Source: Streptomyces roseofulvus (GTDB lineage: Bacteria; Actinomycetota; Actinomycetes; Streptomycetales; Streptomycetaceae). Taken from it: a stretch of DNA of 64,000 bases. Position 1 is the stretch's first letter. The number at the start of each line of letters is the position of its first letter. This document shows, in pieces, positions 52,032-60,368 of this stretch. The stretch is from contig NZ_BAAAWE010000001.1 of the NCBI RefSeq assembly GCF_039534915.1, positions 5,208,001-5,272,000 of the forward strand. The letters run 5' to 3'. The notes under the pieces are model-generated. The model saw only the letters and a program-made list of their open reading frames with translations, ran no database searches and was not told the DNA's origin. The translations under genes and the position numbers were made by a program.

Positions 52032-54692
52032 GTGGAGTTCCGGCTGCTCGGGTCCGTCGCGGTCGTCACGGAGGGCGGCGACGTCGCCCCGGGACCGGCG
52101 AAGCGGACCAGTCTGCTGGCCGCGCTGCTGCTGCGCCCCAACACGGCCGTGCACGTGACGGCGCTGATGGACGCGCTGTGGGAGGACGAGCCGCCGACGC
52201 ACGCCAAGACGGTGCTCCAGGGGCACGTCTCGCGGCTGCGGGCGCTGCTCGCCGCGCACGGGGCCGAGGCGTACGGGGTGGAGCTCACCACGCAGGGCTC
52301 GGCCTATCTGCTGCGGATGCCCGAATCGCTGGTCGACGCCCATCGCTTCGAGGAGCTGGTGGGGCTCGCGGGCGCGCAGCGGCACGCCGCCGACAGCGTC
52401 CGGATGCTGCGCGAGGCGCTGGCGTACTGGCAGGGGCCCGCGCTCACCGGCACCGTGCCGAGCGGTCCGCTGGAGGCCGCCGCCACCGCCCTGGAGGAGC
52501 TGCGGCTCTCCTCGGTGGAGGCGCTGGCGGAGGCGTACGGGAAGCTGGGCGAGCACGGCCGGGCCGCCGCCGTGCTGCGGACCGAGGCGGTCGCGCACCC
52601 GCTGCGCGAGTCGCTGGCCGCCGCGCTCATGACGGCGCTGGCCCGGGCCGGCCGCCGGTCGGACGCGCTCGACTGGTACCACCGCACCCGCCGGCTGCTC
52701 GCCGAGGAGCTGGGCGTCGACCCGGGCCGGGCGCTGAGCGAGACGTACGCCGGGCTGCTGCGGGACCAGGGGGCGGTCCTCGCCCCGGTGCCCGACGTCC
52801 CCGAGCCGCCCGCGCGGGAGCCGTCCGTCGTCCCCGAGCTGCTGCCGCGGGCGCCGCGCGGCTTCACCGGGCGGCAGGCCGAGACCGCGCTGCTCGACCG
52901 GGCGGCCGGCGGTGGCGAGGGGCCGGTCTGCCTGGTCACCGGGCCCGCCGGGGTGGGCAAGACCGCGTTCGCGCTGCAGTGGGCGCACCGGCGGCGGGCC
53001 GCCTTCCCCGACGGGCGGCTCTTCGCCGACCTGCGCGGCTTCAGCGACACCCCGGCGCCCGAAACCGGCGTCGTGCTGCGGGAGTTCCTGCTGGCCCTCG
53101 GCGTGCCGCAGCAGCGGGTGCCGGAGACGGCGGTGGGCCGCGGGGCGCTCTTCCGCACGCTGACCGCCGGCCGCCGGATGCTCGTCGTCCTCGACAACGC
53201 CCGCTCCTCGGAGCAGGTCAGGCCGCTGCTGCCGGGCGGCGACGACTGCGTGACCGTGGTGACCAGCCGGGACCGGCTCGGCGGGCTGATCGCCTCCGAC
53301 GCGGCCCGCCCGGTGCCGCTCGGCCAGCTGCCGCCGGACGCCGCGACCGCGCTCCTCGCGACCGTGCTCGGCGAGGCGCGGGTCGCCGCGGAGCCGGACG
53401 CGGCGGCCCGGCTCGCGGGGCTCTGCGACGGGCTGCCGCTGGCGCTGCGGGTGACGGCCGCCCGGCTCGCCGAGCGGCCGGGCCGGTCGCTGGGCGCGAT
53501 GGTCGGCGAACTCGCCGACGAGCAGGGCAGGCTGGCGCTCCTCGACGTCGAGGACGTCGGCGTCTCCGCGGCCCTCCGCCTGACCGTGCAGCAGCTGCCC
53601 GACTCCGCCGCCCGCGCCTTCCGCGCCCTCGGCCTGCACACCGGCTCGGACCTGGACCACTTCGCCGCCGCCGCGCTCACCGGCACCACCCCGGCGCGGG
53701 CCACGGCGGACCTGGAGCGGCTCGCCGCCGCCCACCTGCTGACGGAGGCGGTGCCCGGCCGCTGGACCCCGCACGACCTCGTACGCCTCTACGCCCGCGC
53801 GCTCGCCCCGCAGGCCGACCCGGAGGGGCTGCGCCGGCTCCTGGACCACTACCTGTACACCGGGCTGGCCGCCGACGCCGCCGCCGAGCCCGGCTCGCAG
53901 CCGTGCTACGCGCTGCCCGCCGACGTACGCCGGCCCGCCGCGGTCCCGGAGTTCGAGGGCCGGACCGCCGCGCTCGACTGGTACGTGGCCGAACGCCCCG
54001 CCCTGGAGGGCGCGGTGGCCGCCTCCGCAGCCCTCGGGCTGCACGACCGGGCCTGGCGGCTGGCCCTGGTGGCCTGGCCGCTGATGCTGATGCGGCTCCA
54101 GGACGGCTGGACCCCGCTCCTGGAGGCGGGGCTGGCCTCCGCCGAGGCGGTCGGCGACCCCGACGCCCAGTCCCGTACCCGGGCGCTGCTCGGCTGGATC
54201 CTGCACCAGGAGGGGCGGAACGAGCAGGCGCTCGTGCACCTGGAGCGGGCGCCGGCGCTCGCCGCGGAGGCCGGGGACCCGATCAGCGAGGCCATCGCCG
54301 TCGTCAACCACGCGGCCGTCCTCGACGCCACCGGCGAGTGCGCCCGGGCCCGCACGCTGATGCGGGAGGCGGTCGCGCTCGCCGACCGGATCGGGCACCC
54401 GTCCACCCAGGTGCTGACCCTCCAGCACCTGGCGGGGCACTGTCTGGGGGCGGGGGAGTACGAGGAGGCGCTGGCGCACGTCCTTCGCGCCGGGGAACTC
54501 GTCGCCCCCGACGCGGTCGTCGTCCAGGCCCAGCTGCGGATCGTGCGGGGCGAGGCGCTGGCCGGCATCGGACGCCTGGACGAGGCGGCCCACCAGCTGG
54601 AACGGGCCGCCGCCGACTCGGAGGCGGCCGGTTTCCCGGAGGGTTCGGCGCGGGCGGCGGAGCGGCTGGCGCGGCTCGCGGCGGGGCGTTAG
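52032..54692 (+). CDS. AfsR/SARP family regulator (OmpR-type DBD, BTAD, NB-ARC, TPR-like)
   Basis: 886 residues, GTG with GGAGG upstream. The OmpR-like winged helix is at ~1-95 (MEFRLLGSVAVVTEGGD, TVLQGHVSRLRALLA). BTAD follows to ~250 (RFEELVGLAG, WYHRTRRLLAEELGVDPGRA). NB-ARC has Walker A VTGPAGVGKTAFAL (~303), Walker B RMLVVLDNA, RNBS CVTVVTSRDRLGG and GLPLALRVTAARLA. The C-terminal ~250 residues are TPR-like helices. Such regulators activate antibiotic or developmental genes. No biosynthetic cluster is evident in the window, so its target is likely distant. Confidence 0.9.
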   Translation: MEFRLLGSVAVVTEGGDVAPGPAKRTSLLAALLLRPNTAVHVTALMDALWEDEPPTHAKTVLQGHVSRLRALLAAHGAEAYGVELTTQGSAYLLRMPESLVDAHRFEELVGLAGAQRHAADSVRMLREALAYWQGPALTGTVPSGPLEAAATALEELRLSSVEALAEAYGKLGEHGRAAAVLRTEAVAHPLRESLAAALMTALARAGRRSDALDWYHRTRRLLAEELGVDPGRALSETYAGLLRDQGAVLAPVPDVPEPPAREPSVVPELLPRAPRGFTGRQAETALLDRAAGGGEGPVCLVTGPAGVGKTAFALQWAHRRRAAFPDGRLFADLRGFSDTPAPETGVVLREFLLALGVPQQRVPETAVGRGALFRTLTAGRRMLVVLDNARSSEQVRPLLPGGDDCVTVVTSRDRLGGLIASDAARPVPLGQLPPDAATALLATVLGEARVAAEPDAAARLAGLCDGLPLALRVTAARLAERPGRSLGAMVGELADEQGRLALLDVEDVGVSAALRLTVQQLPDSAARAFRALGLHTGSDLDHFAAAALTGTTPARATADLERLAAAHLLTEAVPGRWTPHDLVRLYARALAPQADPEGLRRLLDHYLYTGLAADAAAEPGSQPCYALPADVRRPAAVPEFEGRTAALDWYVAERPALEGAVAASAALGLHDRAWRLALVAWPLMLMRLQDGWTPLLEAGLASAEAVGDPDAQSRTRALLGWILHQEGRNEQALVHLERAPALAAEAGDPISEAIAVVNHAAVLDATGECARARTLMREAVALADRIGHPSTQVLTLQHLAGHCLGAGEYEEALAHVLRAGELVAPDAVVVQAQLRIVRGEALAGIGRLDEAAHQLERAAADSEAAGFPEGSARAAERLARLAAGR

Positions 54693-54791
54693 CGATACGC
54701 AAGCGGGACGGCAGCGCGGGGCCGCAGGCTGTACTCGGCAACAACCGACCGCACCACCGAGCGCTCCACGCCTCACGGGGGAATCACCAGC

Positions 54792-55550
54792 ATGCGTACG
54801 TCACACCGCACCACCAGGACCGCCCTTCTCGTCGCCGCCGTCGCCGCGGCCTCGCTCTCGCTGACCGCCTGCGGGGGAGACGACACGGCGGCGAAGGACG
54901 CCGGCAGCGCGAAGACCGCGCCGTCCGCCGCCGCGCCGGAGACCACCGCCGCCGCCCCGGCCGCCTCGGCCTCGGCCACGACGGCCGGCGAGGGCGGCGC
55001 CTCCGCCGCCCCGGCCGCCGCGCGGAGCACGACGGGCACGGCCGGCGCGACGGGCGCCGCGGGCACCTCGGGCGGCGACGGGGCGGACGCGGCGAAGGGC
55101 GGCGGCACCGACGCCAAGGCCCCCGCCTGCGCCTACGGCGACGTGAAGATCACCGCGGCGAAGGCCGACGAGGTGCCCACCGAGCACATCGTCCTGACCG
55201 CCACCAACACCTCGGGCCGCGCCTGCACCCTCCTCGGCCACCCGCTCCTCGCCTTCGGCGACATCCAGACGGCGAAGGACGTGCCGCCGGTCGCCAAGAG
55301 CAAGCCGGCCGCCCCGGTGGTCCTGGACCCGGGTGCCCCCGCGTACGCGAACGTGCGGATCTCGCTCGGCGGCGTCCACGAGGACAACAAGGTGGTGAAG
55401 GAGTTCAACGTGAACCTCTTCGCGGCCGACGGACCGGCCGAGGGCAGCGTCGTGGTGACCGCCCCGGCGGGCGGTGTCGCCGTCGACGAGGCCGTCGCCA
55501 AGACCGGGTACTGGACGCACGAACTCCGCAACGGCGCCGACGACTTCTGA
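54792..55550 (+). CDS. DUF4232 domain lipoprotein
   Basis: 252 residues, ATG with a GGGGGAAT stretch upstream. The signal sequence ends in the lipobox SLTAC-GG. A long Ala/Ser/Thr-rich low-complexity linker (~35-110) leads to the DUF4232 beta domain: LTATNTSGRACTLLGHPLLA and VLDPGAPAYANVRISLGG. Function of the family unknown; it is exposed on the membrane outer face. It lies 99 nt downstream of the SARP gene in the same direction. Confidence 0.85.
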   Translation: MRTSHRTTRTALLVAAVAAASLSLTACGGDDTAAKDAGSAKTAPSAAAPETTAAAPAASASATTAGEGGASAAPAAARSTTGTAGATGAAGTSGGDGADAAKGGGTDAKAPACAYGDVKITAAKADEVPTEHIVLTATNTSGRACTLLGHPLLAFGDIQTAKDVPPVAKSKPAAPVVLDPGAPAYANVRISLGGVHEDNKVVKEFNVNLFAADGPAEGSVVVTAPAGGVAVDEAVAKTGYWTHELRNGADDF

Positions 55551-55577
55551 GCCGCGTCGCCGCGCCCTCGCCGTGGC

Positions 55578-55610
55578 GGGCCCGTCTCCAGGGGGATCGG
55601 AGACGGGCCC
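55578..55610 (+). terminator. Hairpin terminator
   Basis: Perfect 12-bp stem (55578-55589 with 55599-55610) and a 9-nt loop after the DUF4232 lipoprotein gene. Confidence 0.75.
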
Positions 55611-55938
55611 TTCGGCGCGTGTCGGCCTTGTGAATTCCCTTACGCGGGCGGGGAGTCGAGGGCGAGCCGGCCGGGCCGGAACCCCGCAGGTGAGCGGGGG
55701 CGCGCGGCCCCCCGAAGGCTACTCGCCGGTCATGTCGCCGCCGTGGCAAGGAAATTGCGGCCGTGCGGGCGCCCTTGTGTGATTCCTATGGATCGGTCAA
55801 TCTTTCGGTCGACGGCAGGGCGGCCGGAAGGCGCGGGCCCCGCGGGACCCCCATGTGTTCTTGTCATGTCCCTGTCGTGAGTGACGGTCACTCGGCTCCC
55901 TCCCCACGGGAGCACCCCCCACGAGGAGGACACCTCAC
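55611..55938 (+). other. Upstream region of the subtilisin gene
   Basis: About 330 nt with no gene. It is AT-richer around 55780-55810 (TTCCTATGGATCGGTCAATC), where a promoter is likely. ACGAGGAGGACA provides the ribosome-binding site just before 55939. Confidence 0.4.
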
Positions 55939-57513
55939 ATGGCAGTGATGCGCGCATCGCGTCGCCGTATCTCCACCGCCGCGGCCATAGCCGTCACGGC
56001 GCTCACCCTCGGCACGCTCTCCGCCCTCCCCGCCACGGCCGCCCCCACGGCCGCGGAGGGCGTCATCGAGAACGCCGGCGCCGAAGGCACCATCCCCGGC
56101 AGCTACATCGTCACCCTCGACGAGTCGGCCCAGGCCGAGACCGCCAAGGGCCGCGCCATCCCGGGCAAGTTCGGCGCCACCATCAAGCGGACGTACACCT
56201 CGGCGGTGAACGGCTACGCGATCGAGCTCTCCGAGGCGCAGGCGAAGAAGCTCGCCGCCGACCCCGCCGTGAAGTCCGTGGTCCAGAACCGCGTCTTCAC
56301 CGTCGACGCCACCCAGCCCTCCCCGCCGTCCTGGGGCCTGGACCGGATCGACCAGAAGGCGCTGCCGCTGAACCAGAGCTACACCTACCCGGACACCGCG
56401 GGCCAGGGCGTGACGGCGTACATCATCGACACCGGCGTCCGCATCAGCCACAGCGACTTCGGCGGCCGGGCCGCCAACGGCTACGACGCCATCGACAACG
56501 ACAACACCGCCCAGGACGGGCACGGCCACGGCACCCACGTCGCCGGTACGGTCGCGGGCTCCTCCTACGGCGTCGCCAAGAAGGCGAAGATCGTCGGCGT
56601 CCGCGTCCTCGACAACAACGGCTCCGGCACCACCGACCAGGTCGTCGCCGGCATCGACTGGGTGACCCGGAACGCGGTCAAGCCGGCCGTCGCCAACATG
56701 AGCCTCGGCGGCGGCGTCGACTCCGTCCTCGACCAGGCCGTCCGGAACTCCATCGCGGCCGGCATCACCTACGCCGTCGCGGCCGGCAACGACAGCTCCA
56801 ACGCCTCCAACTACTCGCCGGCGCGGGTCGCCGAGGCCATCACGGTCGGCTCCACGACCAGCAGCGACGCCCGCTCCAGCTTCTCCAACTACGGCAGCGT
56901 CCTGGACATCTTCGCCCCGGGCTCCTCCATCAAGTCGTCCTGGAACACCAGCGACACCGCCACCAACACCATCTCCGGCACCTCGATGGCCACGCCGCAC
57001 GTGGCCGGTGCCGCCGCCGTCTACCTCGCCGACAACCCGACGGCCACCCCGGCGCAGGTCTCCACGGCCCTCACCACCGCCGCCACCCCGAACGTGGTCA
57101 CCAGCCCCGGCACCGGCTCCCCGAACAAGCTGCTGTTCGTGGGCGGCGGCACCACCCCGCCGCCCACCGGCTCCAAGTTCGAGAACACCGCCGACTACGC
57201 CATCGCCGACAACGCGACCGTCGAGTCCCCGGTCACCGTCAGCGGCGTCTCCGGCAACGCCCCGTCGGCCCTCCAGGTCCCGGTGAACATCGTCCACACC
57301 TACATCGGCGACCTTCAGGTCCAGCTGATCGCCCCCGACGGCACCGCCTACACGCTGAAGGCGTTCGGCACCGGCGGCAGCGCGGACAACATCAACACCA
57401 CGTACACCGTGAACGCCTCCGCCGAGGTCGCCAACGGCACGTGGAAGCTCCGGGTGACGGACAACGCGAACTACGACACCGGGAAGATCGACTCCTGGGC
57501 GCTGCAGTTCTGA
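55939..57513 (+). CDS. Secreted S8 subtilisin-like serine protease with P-domain
   Basis: 524 residues. Signal peptide ~1-35 (ends ATAAPTAAE), inhibitor I9 propeptide (~50-125, PGSYIVTLDESAQ), and catalytic domain with Asp in AYIIDTGVRISHSDFGG (~165), His in DGHGHGTHVAGTVAG (~199), Ser in SGTSMATPHVAGAAA (~348). The C-terminal ~115 residues are a proprotein-convertase P/homoB beta sandwich (YIGDLQVQLIAPDGTAYTL). Kexin-like architecture suggests P-domain-assisted folding. It digests extracellular protein or matures other exoproteins. Confidence 0.94.
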   Translation: MAVMRASRRRISTAAAIAVTALTLGTLSALPATAAPTAAEGVIENAGAEGTIPGSYIVTLDESAQAETAKGRAIPGKFGATIKRTYTSAVNGYAIELSEAQAKKLAADPAVKSVVQNRVFTVDATQPSPPSWGLDRIDQKALPLNQSYTYPDTAGQGVTAYIIDTGVRISHSDFGGRAANGYDAIDNDNTAQDGHGHGTHVAGTVAGSSYGVAKKAKIVGVRVLDNNGSGTTDQVVAGIDWVTRNAVKPAVANMSLGGGVDSVLDQAVRNSIAAGITYAVAAGNDSSNASNYSPARVAEAITVGSTTSSDARSSFSNYGSVLDIFAPGSSIKSSWNTSDTATNTISGTSMATPHVAGAAAVYLADNPTATPAQVSTALTTAATPNVVTSPGTGSPNKLLFVGGGTTPPPTGSKFENTADYAIADNATVESPVTVSGVSGNAPSALQVPVNIVHTYIGDLQVQLIAPDGTAYTLKAFGTGGSADNINTTYTVNASAEVANGTWKLRVTDNANYDTGKIDSWALQF

Positions 57514-57535
57514 CCCCGTGACACACGCGACACAG

Positions 57536-57562
57536 GGGGCGGCCACCACGGGTGGCCGCCCC
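57536..57562. terminator. Bidirectional hairpin terminator
   Basis: Perfect 12-bp stem (57536-57547 with 57551-57562) and a 3-nt ACG loop between the convergent protease and serpin genes. Confidence 0.8.
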
Positions 57563-57572
57563 TTCCGCGTCG

Positions 57573-58862
57573 CTAGTCCCCGTCGTCCTCGTCGTCCTCG
57601 TCGTAGGCGTACGGGGCCTCGGTGTACTCCACCGGGTCGACGACCCAGCCCGCCGACAGCACCAGCCGCGAGGTGCGGTGCACGGCGAGGAAGCCGAAGG
57701 GCCGCTCCACGTCCAGCTCCACCCGGCGGACCCGGTACCGCAGGCGCGGCTCGGCCGCGCCGACGACGGCGCCGATCACGGTCACCGCCGCCGCCTCGAA
57801 GCCCTCGCGGGTGAAGCGGGCCATCCCGGCCTGCGCCGCCTGGCCGAGCGCCAGGGGCCCGTCGCTGACGCCGGGGAAGTGGCCGTGGTCGCGGTCGGTC
57901 GCCGCGCTCAGCCCGAACACGGCCGCGGAGGCCAGCAGATCGTGCTCGGCGGTGAGGTCGAACGCGGGGGTGGCGACCGCCAGTACGGGCCGGCGCGTGC
58001 TGCTGCGCACGTGCTCCACCCGAAGCCCCGGCCCCGGTTCTCCGAGCGGCAGCGCATCGCCGGTCACGACGGGATGCGCCCCGCCGACCACCCCCACCCC
58101 CGCGGCGAGCACCGCGCCGGGCGCGGCACCCTCCGCGCCGAGCAGCAGATGGACGTCGATCCCGGCGTCCCCGAGCACCCGGAGGACCGTCAGCGGCCCG
58201 GCGGGCGTCTCCGCGACGCCGACCCGGTCCAGCAGACTGGTCCGGCGGTACAGCCCCACCAGGCTCCGGTCGGCCCAGGGACCGGTCTCCGGCATCAGCG
58301 TGAAGTCGTTGAAGGGGCGCAGCCACCGGGTCCGCAGCGTCTGGGCCGCCGCGAGCACCAGCAGGACCGTCTCGTCGATCTCCACCGGCATCTGCGGGAT
58401 CAGCCCGCCGGTCCGCTCCGCCGCCCAGGCGTCCAGCGCCGCCCTGTCCGCCGTGTCGTCGCCGGTGAACCGGCCGAGCGAGGTGCTCGGCAGCCCGGCC
58501 ACCCACCGCTCGCGCAGCGGCAGTTCGGGCCGCGCCCACAGGCCGATCGCGGACGTCGAGCCGCGGATCCGGTCCAGCGCCGCCACCAGCTCGCGCGCCG
58601 CCTCCGCGGCCCGGTCCGCGGGCATGCCGACCGCGTCCTCCAGCTCGGCCCGCGCCGGGCCCGCCGCGCCGTCCGCGAGGAGGGCGAGCAGGGGCCAGAC
58701 GGCGGCGGCGGAGAGGACGGTGCCGCGCGGTCCGGCGGGGAGCGAGGCGGCCCAGCGGGCGGTGAGGCGGTTCACCGCCCGCACGGTCCCGCCCGGGACG
58801 GACGGCGTCCAGCTCGGCGCCGGCCCCGTGGCCGTGCCGGTCGTCCGCTCCGTGCCCCGCAT
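57573..58862 (-). CDS. Serpin family protein (no signal peptide)
   Basis: 429 residues. Serpin features: the conserved ARWAASLPAGPRGTVLSAAA start of helix B, WLRPFNDFTLMP, and the hinge region FTREGFEAAAVTVIGAVVG followed by PFGFLAVHRTSRLVLSAGWV, the breach strands near the C-terminus. The reactive-centre loop is unusually short compared with typical inhibitory serpins. An acidic tail (YAYDEDDEDDGD) ends the protein. It lacks a signal peptide, so it is probably cytoplasmic, where it might protect against internal proteases. It faces a secreted subtilisin gene. Confidence 0.82.
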   Translation of the reverse strand: MRGTERTTGTATGPAPSWTPSVPGGTVRAVNRLTARWAASLPAGPRGTVLSAAAVWPLLALLADGAAGPARAELEDAVGMPADRAAEAARELVAALDRIRGSTSAIGLWARPELPLRERWVAGLPSTSLGRFTGDDTADRAALDAWAAERTGGLIPQMPVEIDETVLLVLAAAQTLRTRWLRPFNDFTLMPETGPWADRSLVGLYRRTSLLDRVGVAETPAGPLTVLRVLGDAGIDVHLLLGAEGAAPGAVLAAGVGVVGGAHPVVTGDALPLGEPGPGLRVEHVRSSTRRPVLAVATPAFDLTAEHDLLASAAVFGLSAATDRDHGHFPGVSDGPLALGQAAQAGMARFTREGFEAAAVTVIGAVVGAAEPRLRYRVRRVELDVERPFGFLAVHRTSRLVLSAGWVVDPVEYTEAPYAYDEDDEDDGD

Positions 58863-58941
58863 GGCCGCCCCCGCCCCCGGACCGCGTACGATGCGCGCCC
58901 GATCGTCTGTTCGTCCCCGCCCCTACAGGAGCACCGTACCC

Positions 58942-60153
58942 GTGGAGCCGACCCAGCCGCCCCAGCCGCCCGAGCCGGGGACGTCCGCCGCGCCGGGCGC
59001 TCCCGTGCCGGGCGCGTACCCCGCGCCCGGCACGTACCCGGGACCCGGCCCGTACGCGGCACCGGGTCCGTACACCTCGCCCGGCATGCCCTACGCGGGC
59101 GGGCCGGGGCCCTACGGGCCCTACGGGCCCTACGGGCCGCCGCCGGCCACCACCAACGGGCTCGCCATCGGCTCGCTCGTCAGCGGCATCGTCTGCTGTC
59201 TGCCGCCCCTCGGCCTCGTCCTCGGCGTCTTCTCGCTCCGGCAGATCAAGAAGCGCGGACAGGGCGGCAAGGGGCTGGCGATCGCCGGCATCGTGCTCTC
59301 CTCGATCAGCACCCTGCTGGTCCTCGTCGGCCTGATCACGGGCCAGCTCCAGGTGGCCGTGCGGGAGTTCGGCGAGGGCATGCGGGAGGCCGCCTCCGCC
59401 CGGTCGCCGATCGAGCTGCGCACCGGCGAGTGCTTCGTCGACGACTCCCGGGACCGGTACACCCGCGGCGTGCGGGTCGTCGACTGCGCCGAGTCGCACG
59501 ACGGCGAGATCACCGGCCGGTTCGAGGTCACGGCCTTCGACCGCTGGCCCGGCGAGAAGGAGCTGGAGCGGGTCGGCGAGCAGCGGTGCGACGCCATGGC
59601 CGCCGAGTACGCCCTGGACACCTGGGCGCTGGACGCCGACACCATGAGCCTCTACTACTTCCCGGACCGCGAGTCGTGGCGCGGGGGCGAGCGCCGCATC
59701 GCCTGCGGCCTCGGCGGCGAGCGGCGCACGACGGGCTCGCTGCGCTCCGACCGCACCACGCTCACCCCCGACCAGCTCGCCTTCCTCACCGAGGTGAACC
59801 CCGTCGAGGACGCCGTCTACCAGGAGCCGGAGGACGATCCGGAGGACGACCTCGGTGCCAACCGCGTCTGGGCGGCCGATGTGCGCGCGGCCCTCGACTC
59901 CGCCCGCTCCGGCCTGCGGGGCCGGGTCTGGGAGAAGGAGGCGCAGGCCCCGATGCGCGGCTACCTGGCGAGCCTGGACGCGGCCTCGAAGCAGTGGGCG
60001 AAGCTGTCGGAGGCGAAGGACGCGAAGACGTTCTGGAAGCAGTACGACCGGGCCTGGGAGCTGCTGCCGGAGGCCGGCAGCGCCGAGGTCCGCCGGGCCC
60101 TGGACCTGACGGACGCGCCGCCGGTGGTCCCGGGCGAGCACGGCTCCGCCTGA
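58942..60153 (+). CDS. DUF4190 / septum-formation domain membrane protein
   Basis: 403 residues from a GTG at 58942 with CAGGAG upstream. The N-terminal ~70 residues are Pro/Gly/Tyr repeats (YGPYGPYGPPP). The DUF4190 two-helix module is at ~73-140 (GLAIGSLVSGIVCCLPPLGL, GKGLAIAGIVLSSISTLLVL). An exposed domain follows with LRTGECFVDD, VVDCAESHDGEITGRFE and RRIACGLGGE, the three-Cys pattern of the septum_form family. The last ~80 residues are helical. Likely a cell-envelope protein; role in septation is by family name only. Confidence 0.85.
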   Translation: MEPTQPPQPPEPGTSAAPGAPVPGAYPAPGTYPGPGPYAAPGPYTSPGMPYAGGPGPYGPYGPYGPPPATTNGLAIGSLVSGIVCCLPPLGLVLGVFSLRQIKKRGQGGKGLAIAGIVLSSISTLLVLVGLITGQLQVAVREFGEGMREAASARSPIELRTGECFVDDSRDRYTRGVRVVDCAESHDGEITGRFEVTAFDRWPGEKELERVGEQRCDAMAAEYALDTWALDADTMSLYYFPDRESWRGGERRIACGLGGERRTTGSLRSDRTTLTPDQLAFLTEVNPVEDAVYQEPEDDPEDDLGANRVWAADVRAALDSARSGLRGRVWEKEAQAPMRGYLASLDAASKQWAKLSEAKDAKTFWKQYDRAWELLPEAGSAEVRRALDLTDAPPVVPGEHGSA

Positions 60154-60170
60154 GTCCCCGGGAACACGTG

Positions 60171-60208
60171 GACGGGGCCGGGTCTCGCGCGAGAGACCCG
60201 GCCCCGTC
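60171..60208. terminator. Bidirectional hairpin terminator
   Basis: Perfect 16-bp stem (60171-60186 with 60193-60208) and a 6-nt loop downstream of the DUF4190 gene. Confidence 0.85.
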
Positions 60209-60368
60209 GTGCGCGGACCGGTTCCGGCGCCGGGAGGCGGCCGCCGGGGCGGGGGACGGCGGCCCGTGACCAGCCGCCGTCCCGTGCCCCGGCCGCGCCG
60301 TCGCCGGCGGCCCGGTCCGCGGCCCCGCGGGAGCCGCCGGCGGGCGGTCCCGGGGGAGCGGGGGCGGT

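Noticed and set aside
52032..54692. SARP gene as sign of a biosynthetic gene cluster in the window
   Set aside because: No polyketide, peptide, terpene or tailoring genes surround it; neighbours are secreted enzymes and lipoproteins.
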